34,041 nucleotides of DNA from Planctomycetota bacterium (GTDB taxonomy: Bacteria; Planctomycetota; Phycisphaerae; FEN-1346). Of the stretch, positions 23,682 through 31,613 are shown piece after piece. Position 1 is the first letter of the stretch. Each line of letters opens with the position of its first letter. The position numbers were made by a program, and so were the translations under genes. The notes under the pieces are model-generated. The model worked only from the letters and a program-made list of their open reading frames with translations, did no database searches and was not told the DNA's origin. The stretch covers positions 1-34,041 of the forward strand of contig JADHXV010000005.1 of assembly GCA_016782785.1 (NCBI GenBank), written 5' to 3'.

Positions 23682-24986
23682 TCACTGAGCACTCGCCAGG
23701 TACTCCCGGATGGCCTTCCCCAGTGTCTCGAACGTCCACCGGCGTTTGGCGTCGTCGGTCTCCAGCAGCGTCACGCGGAACCCTTCGCGCTTGCAGCAGA
23801 AGCCGGTCAGCGGCACGACCACGATACCAGTCGAGGCCATCAGGTAGTAGACGAACCGCTGGTCGTTCGGCACGGCCTGGACGATGCGTTCGGTCATCTC
23901 ACGGACGCGAGCGTCGGCGATGGGCAGCGTCTGCCGGTCGTTCAGCACGCCTTCCTCGAAGAGGGCGGTCATGTAGAACGCGCCGCTGGGCATGTTGACG
24001 AGGACGCCGGGCAGCCCCTGGAGCGCCGCGTGGGCCTCGCGGGCCCGCCCCTCGAACATGACGGCCCGCCGGGCCAGGTGGTCGGGGTACCGCGGGTCGC
24101 CCATGATGCGCGGGACGGCCATCTGGGGGGCGGTGGTCGAGCACACCTCCAGCCGCTTCGATGCCACGAGCGAGTTGACGTACGTGTCGAACATCGGGTC
24201 GCGGTGCCGGTTGAGGACCTCGATCCATCCGCACCGCGCGCCGGGCCACGGCACCTCTTTCGAGACGCCGCGCATCACCAGGCCGCACACGTCGCCGATG
24301 ACCTCGGAGGTATGGAGCGTCTCATTTCCGTTGTAGACAATATGGGTGTAGATTTCATCGCAGATGACGAACAGGCCGAACTCGCGCGCGATCTCGACCA
24401 TCCCCTCGACCACCTCGCGCGGGTACACCGCGCCGGTCGGGTTGTCGGGGTTGATGAGGAGGATGCCCGCGATCGAATCGTTGTACTTGACCTTCAGGCG
24501 CAGGTCGTCCAGGTCGGGCATCCAGCCGTTGTACGGGTCCAGTTCGTACGTCAGGTGCTCGTAGCCGGAGTGGGCGGCCTCGGCGGAGGAGTGCGTGCTG
24601 TAGGCCGGCGTCGGGCCGATGACACGGGCCTCGCGCCTGAGGAAGCCGTACACCTTGGCCACCGCATCGCCGATGCCGTTGAAGAAGACGATGTCGTCGG
24701 GCGTGACGCGGGCCCCGCCGCGCTTGTTGACTTCGGCCGCCAGAAACTGGCGGGCCTCGGGCACGCCGGCCGTGTCGCAGTAGCCGAACGCCAGGTTCTC
24801 GTCGATGACCTGGTGGATGATAGCGCGGATCCACGGGGCGATCTGTTCGCCCTTCTGGACCGGGTCGCCGATGTTCTCGTACGTCATGTCGACGCCGAGG
24901 TCGCGGAACCGGTGCGCCACCTGGACAATCTCGCGGATGGCGTACGTCAGGCTCCCGGCCCCGGGGTGCACGATGTTGCGTCGCAT
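23682..24986 (-). CDS. class I/II PLP-dependent aminotransferase
   Basis: A 434-residue fold-type I aminotransferase. Substrate loop YENIGDPVQKGEQ lies near residue 35. VFFNGIGDAVAKVY and GPTPAYSTHS form the cofactor cleft, with NPDNPTGAVYP and ICDEIYTHIVYNG for the PLP ring. The Schiff-base lysine is K243 in RGVSKEVPWPGARCGW. FRVTLLE near the end contains the arginine that binds the substrate carboxylate. It resembles alanine/aspartate-type aminotransferases of the AspC/AlaA group; the amino acid used cannot be fixed from sequence. ATG 24986 follows CAGGACGAG. A good promoter lies about 75 bases upstream. Confidence 0.9.
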   Translation of the reverse strand: MRRNIVHPGAGSLTYAIREIVQVAHRFRDLGVDMTYENIGDPVQKGEQIAPWIRAIIHQVIDENLAFGYCDTAGVPEARQFLAAEVNKRGGARVTPDDIVFFNGIGDAVAKVYGFLRREARVIGPTPAYSTHSSAEAAHSGYEHLTYELDPYNGWMPDLDDLRLKVKYNDSIAGILLINPDNPTGAVYPREVVEGMVEIAREFGLFVICDEIYTHIVYNGNETLHTSEVIGDVCGLVMRGVSKEVPWPGARCGWIEVLNRHRDPMFDTYVNSLVASKRLEVCSTTAPQMAVPRIMGDPRYPDHLARRAVMFEGRAREAHAALQGLPGVLVNMPSGAFYMTALFEEGVLNDRQTLPIADARVREMTERIVQAVPNDQRFVYYLMASTGIVVVPLTGFCCKREGFRVTLLETDDAKRRWTFETLGKAIREYLASAQ

Positions 24987-25059
24987 GGCTCGTCCTGGCA
25001 CGATGACCGACCGTCCCTTTCTTGTCACGAGGCGAAGCACGTCGGGCGGTGAACGGCTC

Positions 25060-25087
25060 AGTATACACAGAGCCGGCCGAGTGTCCA
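25060..25087 (-). promoter_or_regulatory. promoter of the aminotransferase gene
   Basis: On the minus strand TGGACA (25087-25082, 5 of 6) is followed after 16 bases by TATACT (25065-25060, 5 of 6), preceded by TGTG as an extended -10. It gives a leader of about 65 bases. Confidence 0.65.
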
Positions 25088-25228
25088 GCCCCCGCGCGGC
25101 GGTCCGCACGGCGGCGTGGTGCGACTCGTAGCGGCGCGGCCATGCAGCGCCGGGCCGATCTCGAGCCCGCTGTGTAAGCAGCGGGGTACGTCCGATTTGC
25201 CGTGCGATGCTCCCGCGCCATTCCAACG

Positions 25229-25257
25229 TACCCGCGACCTCACGGTCGCGGCTCGAA
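25229..25257 (-). repeat. CGCGACC hairpin element, copy 1
   Basis: CCGCGACC-TCA-CGGTCGCGG type stem with GCTCGAA beyond it. Read on the minus strand it starts TTCGAGCCGCGACCG, the same as 26572-26600 on the plus strand, so the GH29 gene is bracketed by inverted copies. Confidence 0.7.
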
Positions 25258-25368
25258 CGGCGTGCCGCGCGGCCCGGGCGCCGGAATCGCTGGACACGCC
25301 GCGCCTCACCACCCACAATAGCCGCTGCGGGCCCACCGAGTGTGCCCGATCCATGAAAGGAGTATCCC

Positions 25369-26520
25369 ATGCCGCTCAGTCACCTGTCGCGCCGGCGTTT
25401 CCTGACGGGCGCTGCCGCCGGCGCCGCCTTGGCCGCCTCCGCCCCCGCGAGCCTGGCCGCTCGGGCCGCAGCACCCGCACCGCCCGCTCCGGCCTCTCCC
25501 GCCGCTCCCGCCGCCGCGCCGCCGCCTGGGGAGGCCGACGAGCGCGGCGCCCAGCGGCTCACCCTCGAGGCGCTTCGCCGGTGGGAATCGCTCGGCTACG
25601 GCATGTTCATCCACTTCGGCCTGAACACGTTCGTCGGCAAAGACATCCCCCGGACCGACCCGCCGGCGGCCGCGTACGCCCCCGACCGTCTCGACGTGGA
25701 CCAGTGGGTCTCCGTCGCCCGCGATGCCGGCATGAAGTACGCCGTCCTGACGGCCAAGCACACCACCGGCCACTGCCTCTGGCCCAGCGACCACACCGAC
25801 TACACGGTGGCCAACAGCCCCGTCAAGACCGACGTGGTCGGAGCGTTCGTCAAGGCGTGCCGGCGGGCGGGCCTCTTGCCGGGCCTGTACTACTGCTCGT
25901 GGGACGACCACCACATGTTCGGCGGCCAGACGCCGGCGGTCGTCAAGTGGTCGCCCATCATGAACCGGTTCCCGAAGCCCGGCGAGGCCCTCGCGCCGTT
26001 CACCTCGTCGCTGTACCAGTCGTTTCAGACGGCCCAACTGGAGGAACTCATCGCCCGCTACGGGCCGCTGGCCGAGATCTGGATCGACATCCCCGGCGTC
26101 CTCGGCCGCGGGTACCGGACGTTCCTGTATCAGCACTTGGCTGGCCTCCAGCCGGAGGCGGTCATCATGATGAACTCGGGCATCGGCTCGGGCGAGAAGT
26201 ACGACGTAGCCTACGCCTGGCCGTCCGACCTCATCGCCATCGAACGCCGCATGCCGCCCGAGACCGGCCACCGAACGTGGCGAACCATCGAGGGGCAACG
26301 CTACTATGTGCCGGGCGAGGTGTGCGACCCCATCAGCAGATACTGGTTCGGGATGGAGGGCGACGCCGCCCGGCCCGTCGACGCCTTGGCCGAACAGGTC
26401 ACGGCCTGCCGGCAGCGGGGCGTCAACGTCCTGCTGAACGTCCCGCCCGACAAGCACGGCCGGATCCCCGACGGGCACGTGCAGGCGCTGGCCCAGTTGC
26501 GCAAGCGCCTGAACCTGTGA
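25369..26520 (+). CDS. Tat-exported GH29 alpha-L-fucosidase
   Basis: A 383-residue secreted glycosidase that removes terminal alpha-L-fucose. The N-terminus SRRRFLTGAAAGAALAASA is a twin-arginine signal, followed by a long Ala/Pro linker (about 32-60). The TIM barrel shows YGMFIHFGLNTF (H82), KYAVLTAKHTTGHCLWPSDH and YYCSWDDHHMFGG. The likely nucleophile is D240 in PLAEIWIDIPG. VNVLLNVPPDKHGRIPD near the end is typical of the GH29 catalytic domain. There is no C-terminal carbohydrate-binding domain. AAGGAG (25357-25362) precedes ATG 25369. The protein probably folds in the cytoplasm and acts in the periplasm. Confidence 0.9.
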   Translation: MPLSHLSRRRFLTGAAAGAALAASAPASLAARAAAPAPPAPASPAAPAAAPPPGEADERGAQRLTLEALRRWESLGYGMFIHFGLNTFVGKDIPRTDPPAAAYAPDRLDVDQWVSVARDAGMKYAVLTAKHTTGHCLWPSDHTDYTVANSPVKTDVVGAFVKACRRAGLLPGLYYCSWDDHHMFGGQTPAVVKWSPIMNRFPKPGEALAPFTSSLYQSFQTAQLEELIARYGPLAEIWIDIPGVLGRGYRTFLYQHLAGLQPEAVIMMNSGIGSGEKYDVAYAWPSDLIAIERRMPPETGHRTWRTIEGQRYYVPGEVCDPISRYWFGMEGDAARPVDALAEQVTACRQRGVNVLLNVPPDKHGRIPDGHVQALAQLRKRLNL

Positions 26521-26547
26521 CCGTGCGACGCGCGCCGCCGCCCGCGA

Positions 26548-26600
26548 GCGTTTTTCGAGCCGCGTGCGTTTTTCGAGCCGCGACCGGAAGGTCGCGGGGA
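26548..26600 (+). repeat. CGCGACC hairpin element, copy 2, with an 18-bp tandem duplication
   Basis: GCGTTTTTCGAGCCGCG occurs at 26548 and again at 26566, giving an 18-bp tandem pair. The second copy runs into GCGACC-GGAA-GGTCGC, the hairpin also found at 25229-25257 in the other orientation. It lies between the GH29 stop and the GH10 gene. Confidence 0.7.
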
Positions 26601-26650
26601 CGACCGAACCTCGGCGTGCGCCCGGGGCGCACCGGCGAAAGGAGTTTCCG

Positions 26651-27979
26651 ATGCCGCTGGGTCCCCTCTCGCGCCGCCGATTCCTGACGAACGCCGCCGG
26701 CGCCGCGGCGGGCGCCGCCGTCGTCGCCACCGCCGCTCCCGCGGTCCTTGCCGCCCCGCGGGGTGCGCCGCGCGCCGCCTCGTACGACGGCCGCGACGCC
26801 TCCGCCGCCTGGCGCGAGGCCGCCCATCGCCGCATCGACCAGCACCGCAAGGCGGACCTCGCCGTCACGGTGACCGATGCGGACGGCAAGCCGTTGCCCG
26901 GCGCGCAGGTGACCGTCGCGATGCGTCGGCACGCGTTCGGGTTCGGCTCGGCCGTGGCGGCGGACTGCCTCGTCGGCGAGCGCGATGACCACAAGCGGTA
27001 CCGCGAGACCGTCCGCACGTCCTTCTCGAAGGTCGTCTTCGAGAACGACCTCAAATGGCCGCAATGGGAAGACCCCGCCAACCGGGCCCGGACGCTGAAG
27101 GCGCTGGATTGGCTGGAAGGCGAGGGCATCGTCGTCCGCGGCCACTGCCTGGTCTGGCCGTCGTGGCGCCGCATGCCGGGGGACGTGGCCGGCCTGAAGG
27201 ATGACGAGCCCGCCCTGCGCCGCCGCATCGCCGGCCACGTGCGCGACGAGGTGTCGGCCCTGAAGGGACGCATCGCCGACTGGGACGTCATCAACGAGCC
27301 GTTCTGGAACCACGACGCCATGGACGTGCTCGGCCAGGACGCCATGGTCGAGTGGTTCAAGACGGCCCGTGCGGCCGACCCCGCCACGGTCCTCTACCTG
27401 AACGACCAGAACATCCTGGCAGGCGGCGGCACCGACGCCGCGCACCAGGATCACTACGAGCGGACCGCGCGGTACCTGGTGGACCAGGGGGCCCCGCTGG
27501 GCGGCCTGGGCATGCAGTGCCATTTCGGGGGCAACCTGACGCCGCCCGAACGGATGCTCGCGCTGCTGGACCGCTTCGCCGCCTTCAACCTGCCCATCCA
27601 GATCACCGAGTTTGATATCAACACCAGTGACCGCGACCTCCAGGCCGACTACTTCCGCGATTTCCTCACGGCCGCGTTCAGCCACCCCCAGGTCGCGGGT
27701 ATCGTGATGTGGGGCTTCTGGGCCGGCCGGCACTGGAAACCCGAGGCCGCCCTCTTCGAGCGCGACTGGACGCTTCGGCCGCACGGCCAGGCGTGGCGCG
27801 ACCTCGTCCTCGGGCGCTGGTGGACCCGCGCCAGCGGCCCCGCGGACGCCCGCGGCCGGTTCGCCGCGCGCGGCTTCCTCGGCACGTACGAGGTGACCGG
27901 GACCGCCGGCGGCCGGACGAAGACCGTTCCCGCGGCGCTCGGCCAGGACGGGGCGACCGTCACGGTCCGCCTGGACTGA
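26651..27979 (+). CDS. Tat-exported GH10 endo-xylanase-like glycosidase
   Basis: A 442-residue secreted enzyme with signal SRRRFLTNAAGAAAGAAVV, near-identical to that of the upstream fucosidase. A small beta domain (about 65-100, LAVTVTDADGKPLPGAQVTV) precedes the GH10 barrel. Barrel landmarks are FGFGSAV, ENDLKWPQWE, VRGHCLVWPSW and the acid/base E216 in WDVINEPFWNH. The nucleophile is E320 in QITEFDINT, and WGFWAGRHWKPEAALFERDW closes the cleft. Both catalytic glutamates are present, so hydrolysis of beta-1,4-xylan or a related glycan is expected. A C-terminal stretch (about 390-442) has a beta-strand pattern seen in planctomycete-type GH10 proteins. AAAGGAG (26638-26644) precedes ATG 26651. 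Confidence 0.9.
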   Translation: MPLGPLSRRRFLTNAAGAAAGAAVVATAAPAVLAAPRGAPRAASYDGRDASAAWREAAHRRIDQHRKADLAVTVTDADGKPLPGAQVTVAMRRHAFGFGSAVAADCLVGERDDHKRYRETVRTSFSKVVFENDLKWPQWEDPANRARTLKALDWLEGEGIVVRGHCLVWPSWRRMPGDVAGLKDDEPALRRRIAGHVRDEVSALKGRIADWDVINEPFWNHDAMDVLGQDAMVEWFKTARAADPATVLYLNDQNILAGGGTDAAHQDHYERTARYLVDQGAPLGGLGMQCHFGGNLTPPERMLALLDRFAAFNLPIQITEFDINTSDRDLQADYFRDFLTAAFSHPQVAGIVMWGFWAGRHWKPEAALFERDWTLRPHGQAWRDLVLGRWWTRASGPADARGRFAARGFLGTYEVTGTAGGRTKTVPAALGQDGATVTVRLD

Positions 27980-27998
27980 TTCGGCGCGCGAGCCGTGC

Positions 27999-28065
27999 CA
28001 CGGCCGGCCTCGTCCGGCCGTGCGCGGTGCGGTGGCGGGATCACGGCGGGGCAAGACCCGCCGTG
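27999..28065 (+). other. two strong GC hairpins after the GH10 gene
   Basis: CACGGCCGG-CCTCGT-CCGGCCGTG (27999-28022) and CACGGCGGG-GCAAGA-CCCGCCGTG (28042-28065) have perfect 9-bp stems and related sequence. Neither has a T-tract. They resemble REP units and may protect or end the upstream mRNA. Confidence 0.55.
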
Positions 28066-28177
28066 GCACATCGCGTGGGAGGACCCCCGCGGCACGGCCG
28101 CGCGAAATGCGTTGACGCCGCCGCCCCGGCGGGGTATCGATAACAGACGGGACACGTCCACACGAAAGGGGAGATGT

Positions 28178-29659
28178 ATGCGCCCGCCCATGCTCCGCCC
28201 GGAACCGCTGCTGGTCCTGCTTGTGCTGATGGCAATCGTCGCCGCGGCCGGCTGTGCGCCCTCGGAGTCGTCCGCCCCCGCGCCGCCGGAATCGACCGCG
28301 CCCGACGCGCGGCGGCCTTCCCAGGCCGACGCGGATCGTGCTCCGGCAGACGACGTGGTGGCCTCGGAAGGCCACCACGCGGGAACAGGACCCGCCTCGC
28401 CCGCCGCCCCCGCCGAATCCGTTTCCTCGGGGACGGCCGCCGCTCCGGAGAAGGCCGCGGCCGCGCCGGCCGCCGACACCGTCCGCCTCCAGCCTGCTGA
28501 CCTCGTCTACCGCGGCACGTTCCGCCTGCCGGGACCGTCCGGCGGCTCCGACTGGACGTGGTGCGGCGACGCGCTGGCGTACCGACCCGACGGCGACCCC
28601 GAGGGCGGCGGCGACGGGTATCCCGGGTCGCTCTTCGGCTTCGGCCACGACCATCAGCACTTCGTCTCGGAGATCAGCATCCCCGCGCCGGTGGTCTCGA
28701 AGGGGAAGGTGCTGGCCGATCTGCCGACCGCGAAGACGCTCCAGCCGTTCGCCGACGTCCGGGCCGGCCACTTCGCCGACTACGAGATCCCGCGGGCGGG
28801 CCTGGCGTACCTCCCGCCACAGGGCGACCAGACCTCGCCGAAACTCTACTTCTCGTTCGGCCAGCACATGCACGAGACGTTCAAGGGCCCCACCCTGTGC
28901 TGGTGCGAGCCGACCCTGGCCGACCCCAAGACCGCCGGCCCGTGGCGGCTGGGCGAGTTCACCGAGTACGTGACGGCCGATTACCTGTTCCCCCTGCCAA
29001 AGGCGTGGGCCGACGCGCACGCGGGCGGCCTGCGGCTGGGGTGCGGGCGGTTCCGCGACGGCGGGCAGGGCAGCATGGGCCCGGTGGTCATCGCCTTTGC
29101 GCCGTGGCAGCACGGCAACCCGCCGGCGGCCGACACGCAACTGAAGGCCGTCCCGCTGCTCCTCTACTCCTCGGTGTACGACGAGCCGGACCAGCAGCAC
29201 ACGGTCCGCGATTACCATCACTCCGACGATTGGGCCGGCGCCGCCTGGCTGACCGACGGCACGAAGGCGGCCGTCGTGTTCGTCGGCACCAAGGGCGTCG
29301 GGAAATGCTGGTACGGCTTCGCGAACGGCGTGGTCTGGCCCGAGGAAGGCCCCTGGCCGCCCGTCCCGCCGTTTCCCAACGACCAGCGCGGCTGGTGGTC
29401 CACGGAGTTCGTCCGGCAGATGCTCTTCTACGACCCGGCCGACCTGGCGAAGGTGGCTGCCGGCACGATGAAGCCGCACGAGCCCCAGCCGTACGCCGTC
29501 ATGGACCTGGACCCGGTCCTGTTCAGCATCAAGGGCAAGCAGCAGACGCAGAAGGTCATGGCGTGCGCCGCCGACATGGACCGGGGGCGCCTCTACGTCT
29601 TCGAGCGCAACGCCGACGAGGACGGCCGGGCCCTGGTGCACGTGTGGGAGGTGAAGTAG
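28178..29659 (+). CDS. secreted lipoprotein of unknown function, predicted beta-propeller-like
   Basis: A 493-residue lipoprotein. The signal LLVLLVLMAIVAAAGC has a lipobox cysteine near residue 26. An 85-residue Ala/Pro/Ser/Glu low-complexity linker would hold the domain away from the membrane. The globular part (about 105-493) is beta-rich with repeated WxxxxLxYxP, GSLFGFGHDHQHFVSEISIP, YFSFGQHMHETF, VVFVGTKGVGKCWYG and DMDRGRLYVFERN. These look like successive propeller blades, but no catalytic motif was recognised. Eight cysteine and histidine-rich patches (HDHQH, HMHE, DYHHSDDW) could bind metal. GGGGAG precedes ATG 28178. Its place after GH29 and GH10 genes suggests glycan handling, which is inference. 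Confidence 0.7.
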   Translation: MRPPMLRPEPLLVLLVLMAIVAAAGCAPSESSAPAPPESTAPDARRPSQADADRAPADDVVASEGHHAGTGPASPAAPAESVSSGTAAAPEKAAAAPAADTVRLQPADLVYRGTFRLPGPSGGSDWTWCGDALAYRPDGDPEGGGDGYPGSLFGFGHDHQHFVSEISIPAPVVSKGKVLADLPTAKTLQPFADVRAGHFADYEIPRAGLAYLPPQGDQTSPKLYFSFGQHMHETFKGPTLCWCEPTLADPKTAGPWRLGEFTEYVTADYLFPLPKAWADAHAGGLRLGCGRFRDGGQGSMGPVVIAFAPWQHGNPPAADTQLKAVPLLLYSSVYDEPDQQHTVRDYHHSDDWAGAAWLTDGTKAAVVFVGTKGVGKCWYGFANGVVWPEEGPWPPVPPFPNDQRGWWSTEFVRQMLFYDPADLAKVAAGTMKPHEPQPYAVMDLDPVLFSIKGKQQTQKVMACAADMDRGRLYVFERNADEDGRALVHVWEVK

Positions 29660-29678
29660 GCCGGGACGACGTCCCGGC
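29660..29678. other. 8-bp stem-loop immediately after the lipoprotein stop
   Basis: GCCGGGAC (29660-29667) pairs with GTCCCGGC (29671-29678) around a three-base loop, starting at the first base after the TAG. It lacks a U-tract; a structural 3' end or a Rho-related stop is possible. Confidence 0.45.
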
Positions 29679-29791
29679 AGGCAAAACGCGGACGTGCGGG
29701 CCGGGGCATATCAGACGGCGGGCGGTCCGGCTGCGGCAACGACCGTGTGCCGACCCGCCGGCGCAGGCCGCGCCGCCGTCCCGGCCGCCCC

Positions 29792-30529
29792 TCAGGGCGT
29801 GCGGATGGCCGCGACGACAAAAACCGACGCGTCCTTCCGTCGCTCGGCGGGCGTATGCAGCCGGTCCAGGAGCAGCATGGCGGCATGGGCGACGGTGTTC
29901 AGCGCCGGCCGGAGCAGCGCCGGCGTTTTCCGCGCGAGCGCGTCGTGCAGAAGCATCGCGCCTGCGGGCGCCAGGCCCATCGCCCCCTCCAGCGAGACCA
30001 CCCGGAACCCCATCTGCGCCAGGACGTTGACCAGCCCCGGGCTGGTCCATCGCCACAGGTCCTCCGGGTCGCGGTGATATTTGTATATACCATGTGTCGT
30101 CAGAATGAGCAGCCCGCCCGGGACCAGCAGCCGCCGGCACTCCTTGAGGTACGCGAACGGGTTCGGCACGTGCTCCAGCACCTGGGTCGACAGGACGATC
30201 TGGGCGATGCCGTCGGGCGCCGGCACCGTGGCGTCCGGCCGCAGGTGGACCTCGGCCCGCGGGTTCGCCGGGAAGTCCACACCGATGTATCGCGATGCGT
30301 ACGGCTCGAAGAGCGGCCGGTACGGCATGCCGCCGCAGCCGTAATCCACCAGCCGGTAGCCCTGGTCCTTCTTCAGGTATGTGGCGATGACGTGATCGAT
30401 CCGGCCCCGCAGCAGCCGCAGCAGCGCCGCCCCGCGCTGCGACAGCGGCGGGTTCAGGCGGTTCAACGCGTCGCCGGGACGGTCGGCGGGCGGCTTTGTC
30501 GCCGGGGTGGGCACCTGCGCGTCGGGCAC
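29792..30529 (-). CDS. class I SAM-dependent methyltransferase
   Basis: A 245-residue protein with the Methyltransf_11 core. Motif I is VDYGCGGMPY (61-70) and the acidic residue after strand 2 is D85 in IGVDFPAN. STQVLEHVPNPFAYLKEC is motif IV, and LVPGGLLILTTHG is motif V. The C-terminal part (about 185-235) has a hydrophobic segment (MLLHDALARKTPALLRPALN) that may dock to membrane or lipid. The substrate is unknown; relatives often act on lipids or on glycan-linked substrates. The GTG start has GGAG 8 bases upstream. It lies 76 bases downstream of oppC on the same strand, so cotranscription is possible. Confidence 0.85.
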   Translation of the reverse strand: MPDAQVPTPATKPPADRPGDALNRLNPPLSQRGAALLRLLRGRIDHVIATYLKKDQGYRLVDYGCGGMPYRPLFEPYASRYIGVDFPANPRAEVHLRPDATVPAPDGIAQIVLSTQVLEHVPNPFAYLKECRRLLVPGGLLILTTHGIYKYHRDPEDLWRWTSPGLVNVLAQMGFRVVSLEGAMGLAPAGAMLLHDALARKTPALLRPALNTVAHAAMLLLDRLHTPAERRKDASVFVVAAIRTP

Positions 30530-30605
30530 GTGCGTGTCTCCAGGACGGCCGCCTGGCGGCGGGCGTTCGCCCTCGGTCGCAGTCCGGCGGCGGCGCCCGC
30601 CGCCG

Positions 30606-31571
30606 TTAGCGGCTCCGCGGGTCGAAGGCGTCGCGGAGGCCGTCGCCCACGAAGTTCAGCCCCAGCAGCGTCGCACCCAGGCACGCGCACGGGAACACCA
30701 GCAGCCACCAGTACGCCTCCACCGGGTTCAGGGCCTCGACGGCGTCGGAGGCCAGCGTCCCCCACGAGGCCAGCGGCGGCGTCACGCCCAGGCCGAGAAA
30801 GGAGAGGAACGATTCCTGGAGGATGGCCAGCGGCACCGTCAGCGTGGCGCAGACCAGAATCGTGCCCGTCAGGTTCGGCAGCAGTTCCTTGAGGATCGTC
30901 CGGACGGTCCCCGAGCCGACGGCCCGGGCGGCCTGGATGAACTCCGCCTCCCGCAGCGCCAGCACCTGCCCGCGGACCACCCGGGCCATCGTCAGCCACG
31001 AGACCGACCCGATGGCCAGGAACAGCACCACCACCCGCAGCCAGGCGAACTGTTCCTCGATGAGCACCAGCAGCAGGATCACGACGAGCATGTACGGCAG
31101 CCCGTAGAGGACGTCCACGATGCGCATCATGACCGTGTCGGTGCCCCGGCCGATGTACCCGGCCGTCATGCCCCACATCGTGCCGATGAAGACGCTGACC
31201 ACCGCGGCCGAGAGGCCCACGCCCAGCGACACGCACCCGCCGATGAGCGTGCGGTGGAGCATGTCGCGCCCGAGCGTGTCGGTGCCGAACAGGTGGCCCG
31301 GCGACGGCGGCTGGGGATGCTCGCCCGGCAACTGGTCGCGGTAGGGCTGCGGCTCATCGTGGGCGGCGGCCCGGGCGTTCCAGACCAGGCCCGCGAGGCT
31401 CCCCAGGACCATGACGGCCAGGATCGCCAGGCCCGCCATCGCCAGGCCGTTGCGCCGGAACCGCCGCATCGCCAGGTACAGCGGCGACCGGGGCAGACGG
31501 CGGGGACCGGAAAAGGTGTCAGGCACCTGTTCCGCGCCGCTCGCGACGTCCTCGGTGCTCTCGGGGTTCAC
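30606..31571 (-). CDS. OppC/DppC-type ABC transporter permease
   Basis: A 321-residue inner-membrane subunit of a peptide/nickel-type importer. One helix near the N-terminus (about 43-63) is followed by a periplasmic loop with LFGTDTLGRDMLHR, the usual OppC signature, then five helices. The EAA loop that docks the ATPase is REAEFIQAARAVGSGTVRTI, followed by LPNLTGTI. The C-terminus WGTLASDAVEAL to DGLRDAFDPRSR is also canonical. The GTG start follows GGGAG. The first 20-odd codons include a palindromic repeat that translates as EQVPDTFSGP, an apparent insertion in the cytoplasmic tail. No binding protein or ATPase gene is visible in the window. Confidence 0.92.
   Translation of the reverse strand: MNPESTEDVASGAEQVPDTFSGPRRLPRSPLYLAMRRFRRNGLAMAGLAILAVMVLGSLAGLVWNARAAAHDEPQPYRDQLPGEHPQPPSPGHLFGTDTLGRDMLHRTLIGGCVSLGVGLSAAVVSVFIGTMWGMTAGYIGRGTDTVMMRIVDVLYGLPYMLVVILLLVLIEEQFAWLRVVVLFLAIGSVSWLTMARVVRGQVLALREAEFIQAARAVGSGTVRTILKELLPNLTGTILVCATLTVPLAILQESFLSFLGLGVTPPLASWGTLASDAVEALNPVEAYWWLLVFPCACLGATLLGLNFVGDGLRDAFDPRSR
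31508..31534. repeat. GGTGTCAGGCACC palindrome inside oppC
   Basis: GGAAAAGGTGTCAGGCACCT and following GTTCC form a long near-palindrome within codons 13-21 of oppC. It is the inverted partner of the copy at 31583-31607. Palindromes of this core are widely dispersed in some bacterial genomes. Confidence 0.75.
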
Positions 31572-31582
31572 CGTCTGTCTCC

Positions 31583-31607
31583 CGAAAAGGTGCCTGACAC
31601 CTTTTCC
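31583..31607. repeat. GGTGCCTGACACC palindrome between oppB and oppC
   Basis: CGAAAAGGTGCCTGACACCT and TTTCC fill most of the 42-base gap between the oppB stop and the oppC start. On the oppC-coding strand the stem precedes the GGGAG ribosome site and could affect its access. Confidence 0.75.
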
Positions 31608-31613
31608 CGTCGC

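Larger units (their letters stand above)
24987..25368. other. divergent intergenic region between the aminotransferase and GH29 genes
   Basis: These 382 bases carry the aminotransferase promoter on the minus strand (25060-25087) and a GC-rich hairpin element at 25229-25257. No further gene is supported. No clear sigma-70 promoter for the GH29 gene was found. Confidence 0.55.

Noticed and set aside
26423-29641. A 1072-codon open frame on the minus strand across the glycosidase cluster
   Set aside because: It is the complement of the GH10 and lipoprotein genes, both supported by catalytic residues, signals and ribosome sites. The antisense protein has no motif.
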